Part shown: positions 55,701 to 64,000 of the stretch, piece by piece
Layout: every line of letters starts with the position of its first letter
Numbering within the stretch: position 1 is the first letter of the stretch
Assembly: GCA_017506865.1 (NCBI GenBank)
Contig: JAFCMP010000212.1
Coordinates: forward strand, 744,001 to 808,000
DNA from: Tribonema minus
Taxonomy: Eukaryota; Sar; Xanthophyceae; Tribonematales; Tribonemataceae
DNA: 64,000 bases
Direction of reading: 5' to 3'
Translations under genes and position numbers: made by a program
Notes under the pieces: model-generated
The model's input: the letters and a program-made list of their open reading frames with translations, nothing else
Told to the model about the DNA's origin: nothing
Database searches by the model: none

Positions 55701-58700
55701 CAGTGCCATGGTGGCACGCTTTAACGGGCTTCAAGCCGGACATGTACATTCTATGCATCACACGGTTTGCCAAATGCTGGTGATGTATGTACAAAATCAT
55801 CACGCTTTGTGTGTGCCAAGCGTGAGCACCCGCCATGTGTGCCGCATGAAATGGCAAGACTATGGACCTTACATGCCCGCGCATCATGCACCTATCCCAC
55901 GTTAACTGAGGTGCGTGAACTGCCTGAAATGCGGCAGGCGCCGCGCAGCTGGAGCTGCAGAGACGCACGATTGACACGCTGCGCGGCCGCGGCGACCTGG
56001 CAGCTGCACTCGCAGCGGCGCGCGCAGAGCTGAGCCGTGAGTCGGAGGCGCGCGTCAGTGCTCAGGGCGACGCAGCGGTGCAGCGACAGGTGATGCGCCG
56101 TGGCTCGTTTCGTTGATCAGTGAGCTCAGGCGGCAGCACCTTTTGCTTGAGCAGCGACAGCTTATGCGTCGTGCTTGAGAACGTGACGTCGGTCACTGAT
56201 GAATGAGCTCATGCGGCATTGGGATTCCCTTGTCGACTACGTAGTACTTCCATCCCTCATTGGCGCCGTCAAGCATGAATTCCAGCCCTGCTGCGGATGC
56301 AATTGTGATTATACCATGATACCAGGAGCATCAACGCATGTTACACCGAGTGTCAATTGATTGCGCTCGTTGAAGGCTGTCAGAGTCGCGTCAACCTCTT
56401 GCACTACAACCCTCTTTCATACTTCTGAAGTGTATACATATATGTGATGCCCGCGGCTTCATGTCGTGACATGCTGCAATGGCTACACATCGGTCTTTGA
56501 AGGTTGTTGGCGCTTTGGAGAGCACTGCCATGACCGTGTGGACAGACAGGTGGAACTTCACAAGGACTACCAAGCAGTGACAAAGGCAACACATTCCTGA
56601 CCTGAAGCTGCATGCAACAGAGTCGTGAGAGGGGGCAGTGGCATGATGCCTTGTCTTTTTTTCTTTAAAAAAAAAGTTTTTTACTGTTATCTTTTGTGCT
56701 GGATCAATTAAACGATGTCTGATTGCTATTTTGTGCTGGACAAAACGATGTCTGATTTTGTTGCTTGTTGCATTCTCAGGTCCTGAAAGAAGAGCGGCAC
56801 AGGCGTCAGGAGGTCATGAGAGATCTGGTGGATGCGCAGGCACGTGCCGCACTACATGTGATGACCTTGAAGTATCTTCAAGAAGTAGCGCACACATACC
56901 CACTTCAACTCGGTGGTCTAGTCCACGCCTGGAAAAGGATGACTCAGAAGCACATTTTGACAGCAGACTAAAGCCATGAGTTGCGTTGCCCGCAAGATGA
57001 ATGCAGGTGCTTCAAACGACACAAACAAGTCGAAACAACCAAGAGCAATCCGGTGCTGTCAGCTTGTTCATTCAAACACCAGACTTCACAATGGCTTATT
57101 AGGGGGGCTAGACCGTGCTCGGGGCCAGCATGTTAAGTCGTAAGTGATTATTGCGAAGTATAGACGCAGGCCACAACCAACCTTAGATTTGAGTACTGCA
57201 GCAGGCCTCAAACATTGCAGACTGGCTTGCCTGTGCTGCTGAGAGTACATCAGCCACAGGCAGAGCAGCTGGTCATCGCAAAAACAAGTGCTTCTTTCAA
57301 AGGAGGCTTCACCCAACGATGGGTTGCCGTTTGTCTATTGCATAAGCACTGTCTGTTGGCATCCTTGCCCATCATCTATGCGCATGCAAATCTTGCTAGA
57401 GCCTAGCGCTTATGCATGTGAGCTGTGGGTCCAGGCCTGTGTCATGCGCATGCGTCATGGGGGCGGTTTATTGCGCCGTCGTGTGTGTCCTGAATGATTG
57501 ATTGTGAATAATTCATGCTCCTGTGAGAGCCCGTTCTCATCACAAGTTCTCATCACAAAATCTGCTGCAGATTTAAAGTGGCACCTGCCATGATGAACAT
57601 GTAGCACTGATGCTCAATGCGTGTGGGGCAGGACAACCACAGTCCCACAGGTCACTAATACGGTTTTGTCTTGACCACAATCGTCGGAATTGAAGCTGCT
57701 CCTGCCAAGATCAGCAGATGGCAGTCATGCTAAGTGCATGTTGAGTAGGACAGCCACTGTCGTACATCTTGGTTAATTCATAAATACGGTATTGTCTTGA
57801 ACAAAATCGTGCAGGAGGCTCTGGACAGGCGTGCAGATCACTAATATGATCTTGCTTTGACCATGAATATTTGATGCTCCTGTGCGAGCCCATTCTTCTG
57901 CAGAATCGAATCTGCACCTGCCACTTTCCACATGTTGTTGTCATATCAAGTGGACAACCACTGTCTTACAGGTCACTAATAAGGTCTTGTTTTGACCACA
58001 ATTGTGCAGGAGGCTCTGGACAGACGTGCGGTTGCGGCGACAGTGGCGGAGCCCGATGCCTCTGCCGCTGCCTGCGGCGTTACTGCGAGCACGCTGCTTG
58101 ACCACTTTGCGGGTACTGCTGCGGCCCAAGCGCTGCGCATCAAGCAGCTCACACACGACAACACCAAGCTCAAGGTGATGCTGGATTTGACACCGGGCAT
58201 TTCAATAATGTGAAATGGTCAGCAGCACTGCTCACAATCGCCAGCCTGTGATTGTGCGTGACATATCCAGGAGATCCAATGTATTGCACTGACATCTGTC
58301 AAAGCCAGCTGATAGAGGGCATTTGACACGGTGAGTGTGTTCATCAGTACTGAGTTCGGGAGGGCCTCGCCTCATATACTGGCGGTTCAGCTCCCTGTAG
58401 GCAACGTGCTTGACCAGAAACTCGCATTGGATTTAACGCAGCTGCTCTGCGCTGAGATGAGCTTAGCATCCCGGTTTTGATGTGCATCAGTTGTCAACTT
58501 TACATACATCTACTGAAGCAGTGAACAGTGGTGACAAACACAATTTTGGTTTGCGGAATATTGTCCACCGCAGCAACAAATCACGGAGCATTTGAGCAGC
58601 ATGCTGGCCATAGATGACGACGCACTTCACAGGCGACCGATCAACTCGAATTGCACCAGTGTCGGTTTTATCAACCATTGTTGGTATGTGGTATATCCAA

Positions 58701-61700
58701 TATTCCGCAATACAAGGCTCTGGGCGACAATGGCATCAGTAGTGAGAATGTCAGCACTGCCAGCATGCAGTCAAGGTTCTATCCATTCATGCAACCGCTG
58801 TTGCATTTGTACAAGGTGCACAAGGCCATCCAGCATGTCAAAGATGCAGGCAGGCACCACATAAGTTGATGACAAGACATGACCTGCGCCATCAACTGAA
58901 TGGCACTGGCACCCGTGATGGGCATCGTTTGCATGCATCCTGCTCCTTAGGGTTAGGGTTAGGGTTAGGTTAGGGTTGGGCACAACATGACCAGCATGGC
59001 ACACAAGCACATTGCCCCAAGATCTGTGAGCTGTTCGTGGCCTTTGCGCCATCACCGTCATGCAATGCACGCTTTCACGGACCTACCTGAACGCACTTCA
59101 AATGTAAGTGGAAGTACTTCAGAAGTATGCCATTATCAAAATTGCTCTGTGAATTGTTGAAGGCAGCAGTTTGTTGCAAGCAGGCACGTGCACAGAAGGA
59201 ACTGCTCCTTTGACTTGCATGTTAGAACCGGCAAATTCAAGCACATGCTGTAGTTACTGCAGCTGCAGCCAGGCCCAGGCGTGGATAACGTGTGTTGATT
59301 CATTGTAGCTGCAAGTGCCGTCTTGCTGTCAGCTGTTGCAATCACAGTTTTGCTGACATGTGTTACTTGCTGCTGCCTGCTCTCATCCATGGTGCGTACA
59401 CAGGACGTGGTCAGGAGGCACGACGGTAATGCTGGCGCTGGCTCTGCACGGTGAGTAGTGCGTTGTACCTGCCGCATGTGATACCTATTAGCGTAGTCCT
59501 CCGCTTTGTTGGGTAGCGTTTCGTTTGCGGCGGCTGCAATGCCACTGCAATGCCACGTTGCATTCTCATCGTGCACAGCCGAAAGCATCACATTCCAGTG
59601 CTACTGAGATGTGCAGCACGTGAGCGGGCTCTGCACGGTAAGTAGTGCATGATACCTACCGTATGTGATACCTTAGTATCATACCTAGCAGTGGAGTCCT
59701 CCCCCCCGTCGTGTAGGTTTTCGTTCGCGGTAACTGCAATGGTGCCACGTCACATTCACATCGCGCACAGCGATTTGCTACAATGTGACTTGCAAATAGT
59801 ATCAGATTCCATTGCTTCAATGTGCAGCGCGTGAGCTCATGCACTGCATGTAGAGTGGATTTCCACATCTGCATTTCACCATGACTGGATCACAAACTAC
59901 GAGTGGCAGCAATAATGTTGACCAAGATGTGTACTCAATTGTCTCTGATGCTCAGCATAAAGGTACTCATTTGGCAGTTTGTAAACCATGATGCAATGTG
60001 CATGGCATCCAAGCTGGGTAATTGGAAAATGTGAGTAGGCCGAGCGCTTCTGATGATATGTGGCATCTGTGTTTGTGAATACATGGACATACACGCTCTC
60101 GAGCACGCACTGCTTTTTGTACTATGTAGTGGCCATTTCAAGAACTGATGCTGGTGTGCTCGAGGAATTGCTGCTGCGCGTCGCAATATATAGATATGTG
60201 GCGTCTGCTTGTAACTAAAATGCTCGCTCGCAAGTGCGCGCTGCTGCATGTACCGCGTAGTGGCCACTTCAGGAGCTGATGCTGGTGCGCTCAAGGATGT
60301 GCTGCCGCGGGTCATTCGCAATGCAGCATCGACAGCGGAGGTGGCACCGATGCTTGGTCTGCAGCGCTGAGCAGTGCTGCATGCTCAGCTCTCCGACTGC
60401 GCGCTGAAGCCCTGGAGAAAGAGCTGGAAGAGGCCCGTGAGGGTGTCATCACAGCACAGCAGGAAGCAGGTGTGCTCTCCGATCTGATGCAGCCTTGCTT
60501 GCCGAGTAGGGCCCTACTTCATACACTTCGAAGTACATTCAATGGACTACGTTCGTGATCTATGAACTACTTCGAAGTAATGTTCAATTACAGCAGCAAC
60601 ATCAACAGTAGCACTGTTCTGCGGCTTGGCATGGTCGGTGCAGTTGCGGACATACATATCAGCACCATGATTGTAGACCCCCCCAGCCCAACGACCTTAG
60701 ACTACAGTTCGACTGCTTATGAATAGACATGCTGGCAGGTCATCCATTTGGCACCAGGTGCTGGCAGTTATTGCAAACAGTGCACATGCCGATTGCTCGG
60801 CGCACACTGACCTCAGCTGGTCTTCACGCCGCAGTCAAACCCATACATCGCTGATTAAACCATTATCACACATGGTCTACTGACGAATTGAAGGTACAGC
60901 TCAATGTGTGCTGCATTTCTGCGGTTGGCGTAGTTGGTCTATAAACTCATTCTGCACCTCTGTGTGTGTGTGTGTGTGTGTGTGTGCGCGGGGGCGCGCG
61001 CGTGTGTGTGTGTGTGGGGGGGGGGGGGGTATTGTCTTACTGTGGCCTGCCTTGAAGAGCATGCGTTGCTATGTATGAAGCAGCATGACCTCAACTCTTC
61101 ATGCCGATTATTCGAATACAACATGCGGCCATGTTTGGCCTGCTCTGTACTACCTGTTTGATGACAGATATGGGGTAGTGGCAGCAGCCCCAGGATGTGT
61201 CTGCAGGTCCTGGAGCATCTGTAGCCGCATTGATAATTTGACGATTTTAGGCCACAAGAATGTTGGTCGTGGACCATTCTACGTATAAACTGTCTAGCAT
61301 GTGTGCCCTGCCCACACTGGCACCACACCAAATGACATCTTCCAGTCTTTCGACACGTCTGCGCGACAATTCATGCTGCTACTCCTTGCATGGTGTTTGT
61401 GTGGTGCTGCAACAGCGGAGGCCAGCAGGGCAGCAGCAGCTGCGGCCCGCGCAGCGCAGGCAGCCAGAGACGAGGCTCTGAGCACTGCAGAGGTGCGTGC
61501 ACTCTGCATATAAAAATCTTTCATTTTTGTACTTCAAACTTCGTCTGGACTTCAGGCTTGAGATATGAAGCATTGCTTGGCAATGGGTCCCAGCGAAACA
61601 CGCCCCCAGAGAGGCTGTACTGCAAGGTCTCCTGGAGTTTAGGTTCGAGATCTGAAGTACTGAAGTAGAAATATTGCTCAGCAATGGTCCCAGGGGAACA

Positions 61701-63611
61701 CGCCCTCAGAGACGCCGCCGATGTCAGCAATGACATGGATGGTCGGGGATGAGCAAAGGTGGCCCGCACAGCTAAGGAGGTGGCATTGGCAATGGCTTAA
61801 ATGCCTCACATCTCAGAGTGTGTCACACAAGGCAGTAGCTGCAGCTTCATGGAGCTGTCACTTTGTTGGGAACCCTGGTGTCCGACTTGCGTGCCTGTCA
61901 AGCATGCGTCCGCTGGATTACCTGCTGTTTTGGCTGGCGCGATCGGAAAAGGCATTGGAGCTGAGTGAGCTGCGTGAAAGCAAGTTGCCGAGTCAAATTT
62001 GAGCAGGCTGTACAGCCACTTCATGACTGTTATTTCAGCCCAACATCAACTGACCTATGTCATGACAACGTGCGTAAAGATGCAACACTCTGACACGCGG
62101 CGCTGCTCCCTTGTTTCTTCTTTCGCTTCTCACGCCCTCGCTGCATATGTCTCAGGTGGACCTCTTGTCTGCAAGGGAGGAGATAGAGGCCCTCCGCGCC
62201 GCGCTCGCAGACCTGCGCAACGCCGATGGTACCGGCCCCTCTCTCGCATTAACGCCGCAGCACAGCCCACTGCCTGCACATAAGCAGCACCACAACAGTG
62301 CTCAGCACGCAGCGATCGGCGGACACGTGTCTCAGAGGCAGCAGGGTGCGAGTGCCGAGTCAACGCTGGCGGCTGAAATTCAGTCGCTGAGGAGCCTGCT
62401 CGATGAGAGGGAGTCGCAGGTATGGGCGCAGGACGTAGGGGTTTGTTTGCCATATTAAGCTTACATGATTCAGAAGCGCTCGCTCACGAGCCTGTTCGGT
62501 CTGCATCATTGCGCCAGTCCCAGCAACGCAGCGGCTTCTGTTGTGCAAAAACCTGCTTGGATCTCACAATGCTCACCACACGCAAAGCAGTCTGTTATGT
62601 AGCCAGTGAAGCAATGGAGGTCAACGATGACCCCGAGGAGCGACAGCGTGTTGATTTTGCACTGATGAGGATGCACTCAGATCAGCAACAGGCGCGCTCA
62701 TTCCTGGGTGTAAACCTGTGAGTCAACCGGCAAGTATCACAAACAGGATTTCAGTAGTGCCAATCAACGCACGCTTCACATACTCGTGAGTCGTACTCCT
62801 GAGTCTGATCCCCACGCCCACAAAACAGCTCTGGTTCCGCTGTTGAGGTTGCCCTGTGAAGAGGATTGCTTTTGCAACATGTTTGGTATCAGTGAACCAC
62901 ACTGAGTCAGATGCTTGAAGCAACCTCTGGCCATGATGCTTACATTTGCAGTTGCGCCGATCGCTCATGAATAGAATTTCACCGTTTCAAAAAAACAAGC
63001 TGCCAACGGGGTCATATTGCTGCTGATGTTGTCAAGTGGCAGGCGCCGGTATGCAAAACACTACACCCGCTATGAATGCGCTAACACCGTACGCTGGCGG
63101 AACGTGACAGCTATGGTCCATTGTGCCTTGCGACTAGGTTGCTGCTGAATGCAAGAGATGTAGCCGCAGCTGTGGACGTCAAGGTGGTTTGTTGATCCTT
63201 GTATGTATGCATCCTTTGTCCATATCATGAAAAGTGTGTGCCAATTTTGGTTCGATTTTGTACCACGTGGATGCAGCCACAGCCTACCAAGTTCCTGAAT
63301 AGTGGTGGCTTGGTGCTGCATGGCTCTCATGTAAATTGATGATGACGTGCAACACTGGTGGCATGAGGTGGGATAGGATTAGTTACTTCCAATTAAACTA
63401 GCTTGACGCACTACAGTATACTTCGAAGCATCGTTGCCTCTTCATAACATGGAACATTGTGCTAATTATATGTAGCACATGCCAGTGTTCAGCAGTTGAC
63501 AAATATGTCTCCCGTTGTTATTACAGGTGCGCGTGCTGACTGCCAGTGTGGAGGCACTACAGGGCACCACAACCTGCAGTGCGGCAGCTGAGGCTGGCAG
63601 CGACGGAGAAG
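46669..63611 (+). CDS. long coiled-coil protein with N-terminal ASH/PapD-like domain, 3' end outside window
   Basis: Exons: 46669-46747, 47381-47634, 48215-48451, 49711-49842, about 50745-50899, 51593-51700, 52276-52653 (or 52671), 52966-52999, 53436-53515, about 54015-54094, 54952-55072, 55938-56089, 56780 onward, 58010-58174, 59404-59450, about 60264-60329, 60365-60469, 61416-61492, 62156-62419 and 63527-63611. Most joins agree in phase; those around 50.8, 56.8 and 59.5-60.3 kb are open. The start codes GLSFVGSRSLLLKNSSNA and then ADVSLRVEPPSAPF, the strand pattern of ASH/PapD-like domains known in ASPM, SPD-2 and Hydin. The rest is coiled-coil with Ala/Gln/Glu-rich heptads. A centrosome, basal-body or axoneme role is inferred; no named family is claimed. 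Confidence 0.7.
47381..47634 (+). CDS. exon with beta-rich ASH/PapD-like segment
   Basis: Acceptor CTTCGTTCGCAG, donor CCAG/GTGAAT. Codes ADVSLRVEPPSAPFQACPSI, LTIAANSSVNVTVTAIGSG, a Gly/Ser/Ala loop and strands TAVLVASAGGEGG and TAVVEVDLAVNGEKESG. Alternating hydrophobic residues and the P-x-S/N-S-x-x-V-x-V-x pattern are typical of these immunoglobulin-like domains. Confidence 0.6.
48215..48451 (+). CDS. coiled-coil exon ending in poly-Gln
   Basis: Acceptor CTCCCCTTGCAG, donor CAG/GTATGT. Codes EENERLHATVAELRRAVPSV, two more heptad runs including LELLRRKDATIRQLQQRLR, and a (CAG)n-coded Gln run right at the donor. A decayed second copy of its 3' half follows at about 48540-48621. Confidence 0.75.
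48540..48621 (+). pseudogene. decayed duplicate of coiled-coil exon end
   Basis: Codes TAIRQLQQLLRAGAFKGGRD and a shorter Gln run before GTGTGT. It lacks a good acceptor (ACACAAAG). It sits about 180 bases after the original, within a tandem duplication of 48361-48718. Confidence 0.65.
49711..49842 (+). CDS. coiled-coil exon
   Basis: Acceptor GCATCACCGCAG, donor CAG/GTGCGT, phase 0 at both ends. Codes SHAAELQAALDASNNEAAEL, RKQGREQAQALQALLDEVAR and LRHQ, continuous heptads. Confidence 0.75.
50745..50899 (+). CDS. coiled-coil exon, start uncertain
   Basis: The frame is open from the acceptor at 50744 (TCTACTGCAG) or from a second acceptor at 50852 (CCACCGCAG). The end codes GDDDAAALRKKLTDVE before GTGCGC. 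Either start is phase 1, which does not match the previous exon, so a small exon may be missing. Confidence 0.5.
51593..51700 (+). CDS. coiled-coil exon, Ala-rich
   Basis: Acceptor CTCCTAGCACAG, donor CACAG/GTACTG, 36 codons, phase 0. Codes QAQAAKEAAAQAVIERSAWM and REKAACAAREASLIAQ. A partial copy of its start lies about 95 bases upstream. Confidence 0.75.
52276..52671 (+). CDS. coiled-coil then disordered exon
   Basis: Acceptor TCTGTACTGCAG. Codes VERLERLQATAKQTVLASES and ALKQAVSQLQAQG, then a Ser/Pro/Asp/Gly-rich linker with PPPPASSSPS and many acidic residues. Two in-phase donors (52653 and 52671) are both weak. Confidence 0.7.
52966..53515 (+). CDS. two small coiled-coil exons
   Basis: 52966-52999 (CTGTCGCAG acceptor, CAA/GTAGCA donor) codes KEQHQLREQLA and joins in phase 1 to 53436-53515, which codes DRLKDVCASLTAASDHTRN and ASLLMAQ before CAG/GTTAAA. 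A longer reading of the first exon to 53101 is also open. Confidence 0.5.
54015..54094 (+). CDS. coiled-coil exon, start uncertain
   Basis: Codes LSLEVKRLRQALHDQSLALA and LAKQ before CAG/GTACGG. Candidate acceptors are at 53939, about 54016 and after GGAGAG; only the last keeps phase 0. Confidence 0.55.
54952..55072 (+). CDS. coiled-coil exon
   Basis: Acceptor GACGCTCACAG, donor GCAG/GTGCGA, phase 0 to 1. Codes GELRIEAEARAKDRAWADKT and AVLSAANAALAQGLETAKRA. Its last third and donor are duplicated 149 bases downstream. Confidence 0.75.
55160..55235 (+). pseudogene. duplicate of coiled-coil exon end
   Basis: Repeats TAVLSAASAALAQALETTKR and the GCAG/GTGCGA donor, about 90% identical to 55011-55086. 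No acceptor is evident. Confidence 0.7.
55938..56089 (+). CDS. coiled-coil exon
   Basis: Acceptor AAATGCGGCAG, donor CAG/GTGATG. Phase 1 in matches the exon ending at 55072. Codes AAQLELQRRTIDTLRGRGDL, AAALAAARAELSRESEARVS and AQGDAAVQRQ. Confidence 0.75.
56780..56886 (+). CDS. coiled-coil exon, end uncertain
   Basis: Acceptor GCATTCTCAG. Codes VLKEERHRRQEVMRDLVDAQ and ARAALHVMTLKYLQE. Possible donors GAG/GTCATG, CTG/GTGGAT and GAA/GTATCT; the first two keep phase 0 with the exon at 58010. Confidence 0.6.
57500..58030. repeat. tandem repeat of about 185 bp across intron and next exon start
   Basis: Three to four units share TGCTCCTGTGxGAGCCC, GGACAACCACxGTC, CAGGTCACTAATA, a GTCTTGTTTTGACCACAAT core and GTGCAGGAGGCTCTGGACAG. 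One decayed unit (57817-57835) carries its own acceptor and exon start. Confidence 0.75.
58010..58174 (+). CDS. coiled-coil exon
   Basis: Acceptor CACAATTGTGCAG, donor AAG/GTGATG, 55 codons, phase 0. Codes EALDRRAVAATVAEPDASAA, LLDHFAGTAAAQALRIKQLT and HDNTKLK. Confidence 0.75.
58947..58980. repeat. interstitial telomere-type repeat (TTAGGG)n
   Basis: TTAGGGTTAGGGTTAGGG, then TTAGG and TTAGGGTTGGG, five units with small changes, inside an intron on the plus strand. Confidence 0.9.
59404..59450 (+). CDS. short candidate exon
   Basis: Acceptor GTGCGTACACAG, donor GCACG/GTGAGT. Codes DVVRRHDGNAGAGSA, phase 0 in and 2 out. Its end and donor are copied 188 bases downstream with GTAAGT. Frame and splice sites fit but no homology is claimed. 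Confidence 0.4.
60126..60322. repeat. 131-bp spaced duplication with candidate exon
   Basis: GTAGTGGCCA.TTCA.GA.CTG and ATGCTGGTG.GCTC.AGGA recur at 131-base spacing. The right copy has acceptor CACTTCAG and an open frame coding ADAGALKDVLPRVIRNAAST. Confidence 0.6.
60365..60469 (+). CDS. coiled-coil exon
   Basis: Acceptor TTGGTCTGCAG, donor GCAG/GTGTGC, phase 1 at both ends. Codes LSSAACSALRLRAEALEKEL and EEAREGVITAQQEA. It joins in frame with the exon at 61416. Confidence 0.7.
60961..61029. repeat. (GT)n, GC-alternating and poly(G) tract
   Basis: CTGTGTGTGTGTGTGTGTGT continues into GCGCGGGGGCGCGCGCG, more GT and a run of about 15 G. This favours Z-DNA and G-quadruplex forms. Confidence 0.9.
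61416..61492 (+). CDS. coiled-coil exon, Ala-rich
   Basis: Acceptor GTGCTGCAACAG, donor GAG/GTGCGT. Codes EASRAAAAAARAAQAARDEA and LSTAE; phase 1 in, 0 out. Confidence 0.75.
62156..62419 (+). CDS. coiled-coil exon with His/Gln-rich linker
   Basis: Acceptor GCATATGTCTCAG, donor CAG/GTATGG, 88 codons, phase 0. Codes VDLLSAREEIEALRAALADL, a Pro/His/Gln linker and ESTLAAEIQSLRSLLDERES. Confidence 0.8.
62591..62717 (+). CDS. orphan exon candidate
   Basis: Between ACGCAAAGCAG and CCT/GTGAGT the frame codes CYVASEAMEVNDDPEERQRV and DFALMRMHSDQQQARSFLGV. Composition is clearly coding-like, but phase 1 in and 2 out does not fit the flanking phase 0 exons. It could be an alternative exon or part of another transcript. 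Confidence 0.45.
63527..63611 (+). CDS. last exon in window of the coiled-coil gene
   Basis: Acceptor CGTTGTTATTACAG, donor GAAG/GTATCT. Codes VRVLTASVEALQGTTTCSAA and AEAGSDGE, leaving phase 1, so the gene continues beyond the window. Confidence 0.65.
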
Positions 63612-64000
63612 GTATCTGACATAAAATGTATTGGTGACCAGCAATACTTCAGCAGAAGGTTTTTTGGACTGTTTATGGGCAGGTCTCACAGTTGATTAAC
63701 GGCAGTAAACAGTAGCCCTACAGCTGCCATTTTCCCTCAGAGTCCACGGCAATGATGTATTTCAAGCACTACCGCACCAGCAAGCACTTTTGACACACGC
63801 TGACATGACAGCCACATGACCCTCGCAATGCTCGCTTGCTGCTAGCTATCGGCACGAGCACATTATTGACAGATTGGCACTCCAGGCTGTATGGCCTTTC
63901 AATGAACTCTACCACTGCACTCATGGAGGCTCCAACAGCAGTCCCGGGACAGAGGTACTGGTGTCTACTTGGAAGTAGCACAGGGGGGGGGGTGTTGCGC
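63612..64000 (+). other. intron sequence to window end
   Basis: No exon found; ends in a short G run. Confidence 0.4.

Noticed and set aside
59136..59591. 151-codon minus-strand open frame
   Set aside because: Lies in introns of the plus-strand coiled-coil gene, with random-looking composition and no flanking signals.

Overview
The window is nuclear DNA of an intron-rich eukaryote, most likely a green alga of the Chlorophyceae. That placement is inferred from several things seen together: GT-AG introns between short phase-matched exons, CAG/GCN-rich coding sequence, a TGTAA polyadenylation-type motif, interstitial TTAGGG repeats, a beta-1,3-glucanase-type secreted enzyme, and a non-LTR element with a C-terminal zinc knuckle and nuclease-like domain. 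There is no bacterial-style gene packing. Coding sequence was recognised as exons whose splice phases fit together; most long open frames are shadows.

Layout. (1) 1-8.0 kb: a plus-strand gene of about five exons (2799-8013) for a Ser/Gln-rich protein with a coiled-coil and a poly-Gly tail, function not recognised. (2) 8.0-12.2 kb: convergent intergenic DNA with several small tandem duplications and a poly(G) tract. (3) 12174-25387, minus strand: the best-supported gene, a secreted glycoside hydrolase family 16 enzyme (GEIDIFE catalytic motif) followed by a CBM6-like module and a Thr/Pro-rich tail, in 12 exons spread over 13 kb of repeat-rich introns. (4) 25.4-30.5 kb: mostly unassigned, with one minus-strand exon carrying an OTU-protease-like cysteine motif. 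(5) 30.6-37.0 kb: plus-strand exons of a multi-pass membrane protein of unknown function. (6) 37.9-45.66 kb: nested retroelements. A tRNA-headed SINE-like element is interrupted by a 5'-truncated LINE. The LINE's 3' end is amplified into alternating inverted blocks A B' A B A' B A' B, and the SINE shares its 3' tail with the LINE. (7) 46.67-63.6 kb and beyond: a long plus-strand gene of 20 or more exons, with an ASH/PapD-like beta domain at the start and then repeated coiled-coil exons, suggesting a centrosomal or ciliary structural protein.

Two things stand out. The retroelement array looks like a LINE 3' end multiplied with inversion at short palindromes, next to a SINE that could be its partner. 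Across three of the genes, at least nine introns carry local tandem duplications that copy an exon edge with its splice site, giving decayed second exon ends or acceptors. The neighbouring genes do not form an obvious pathway.
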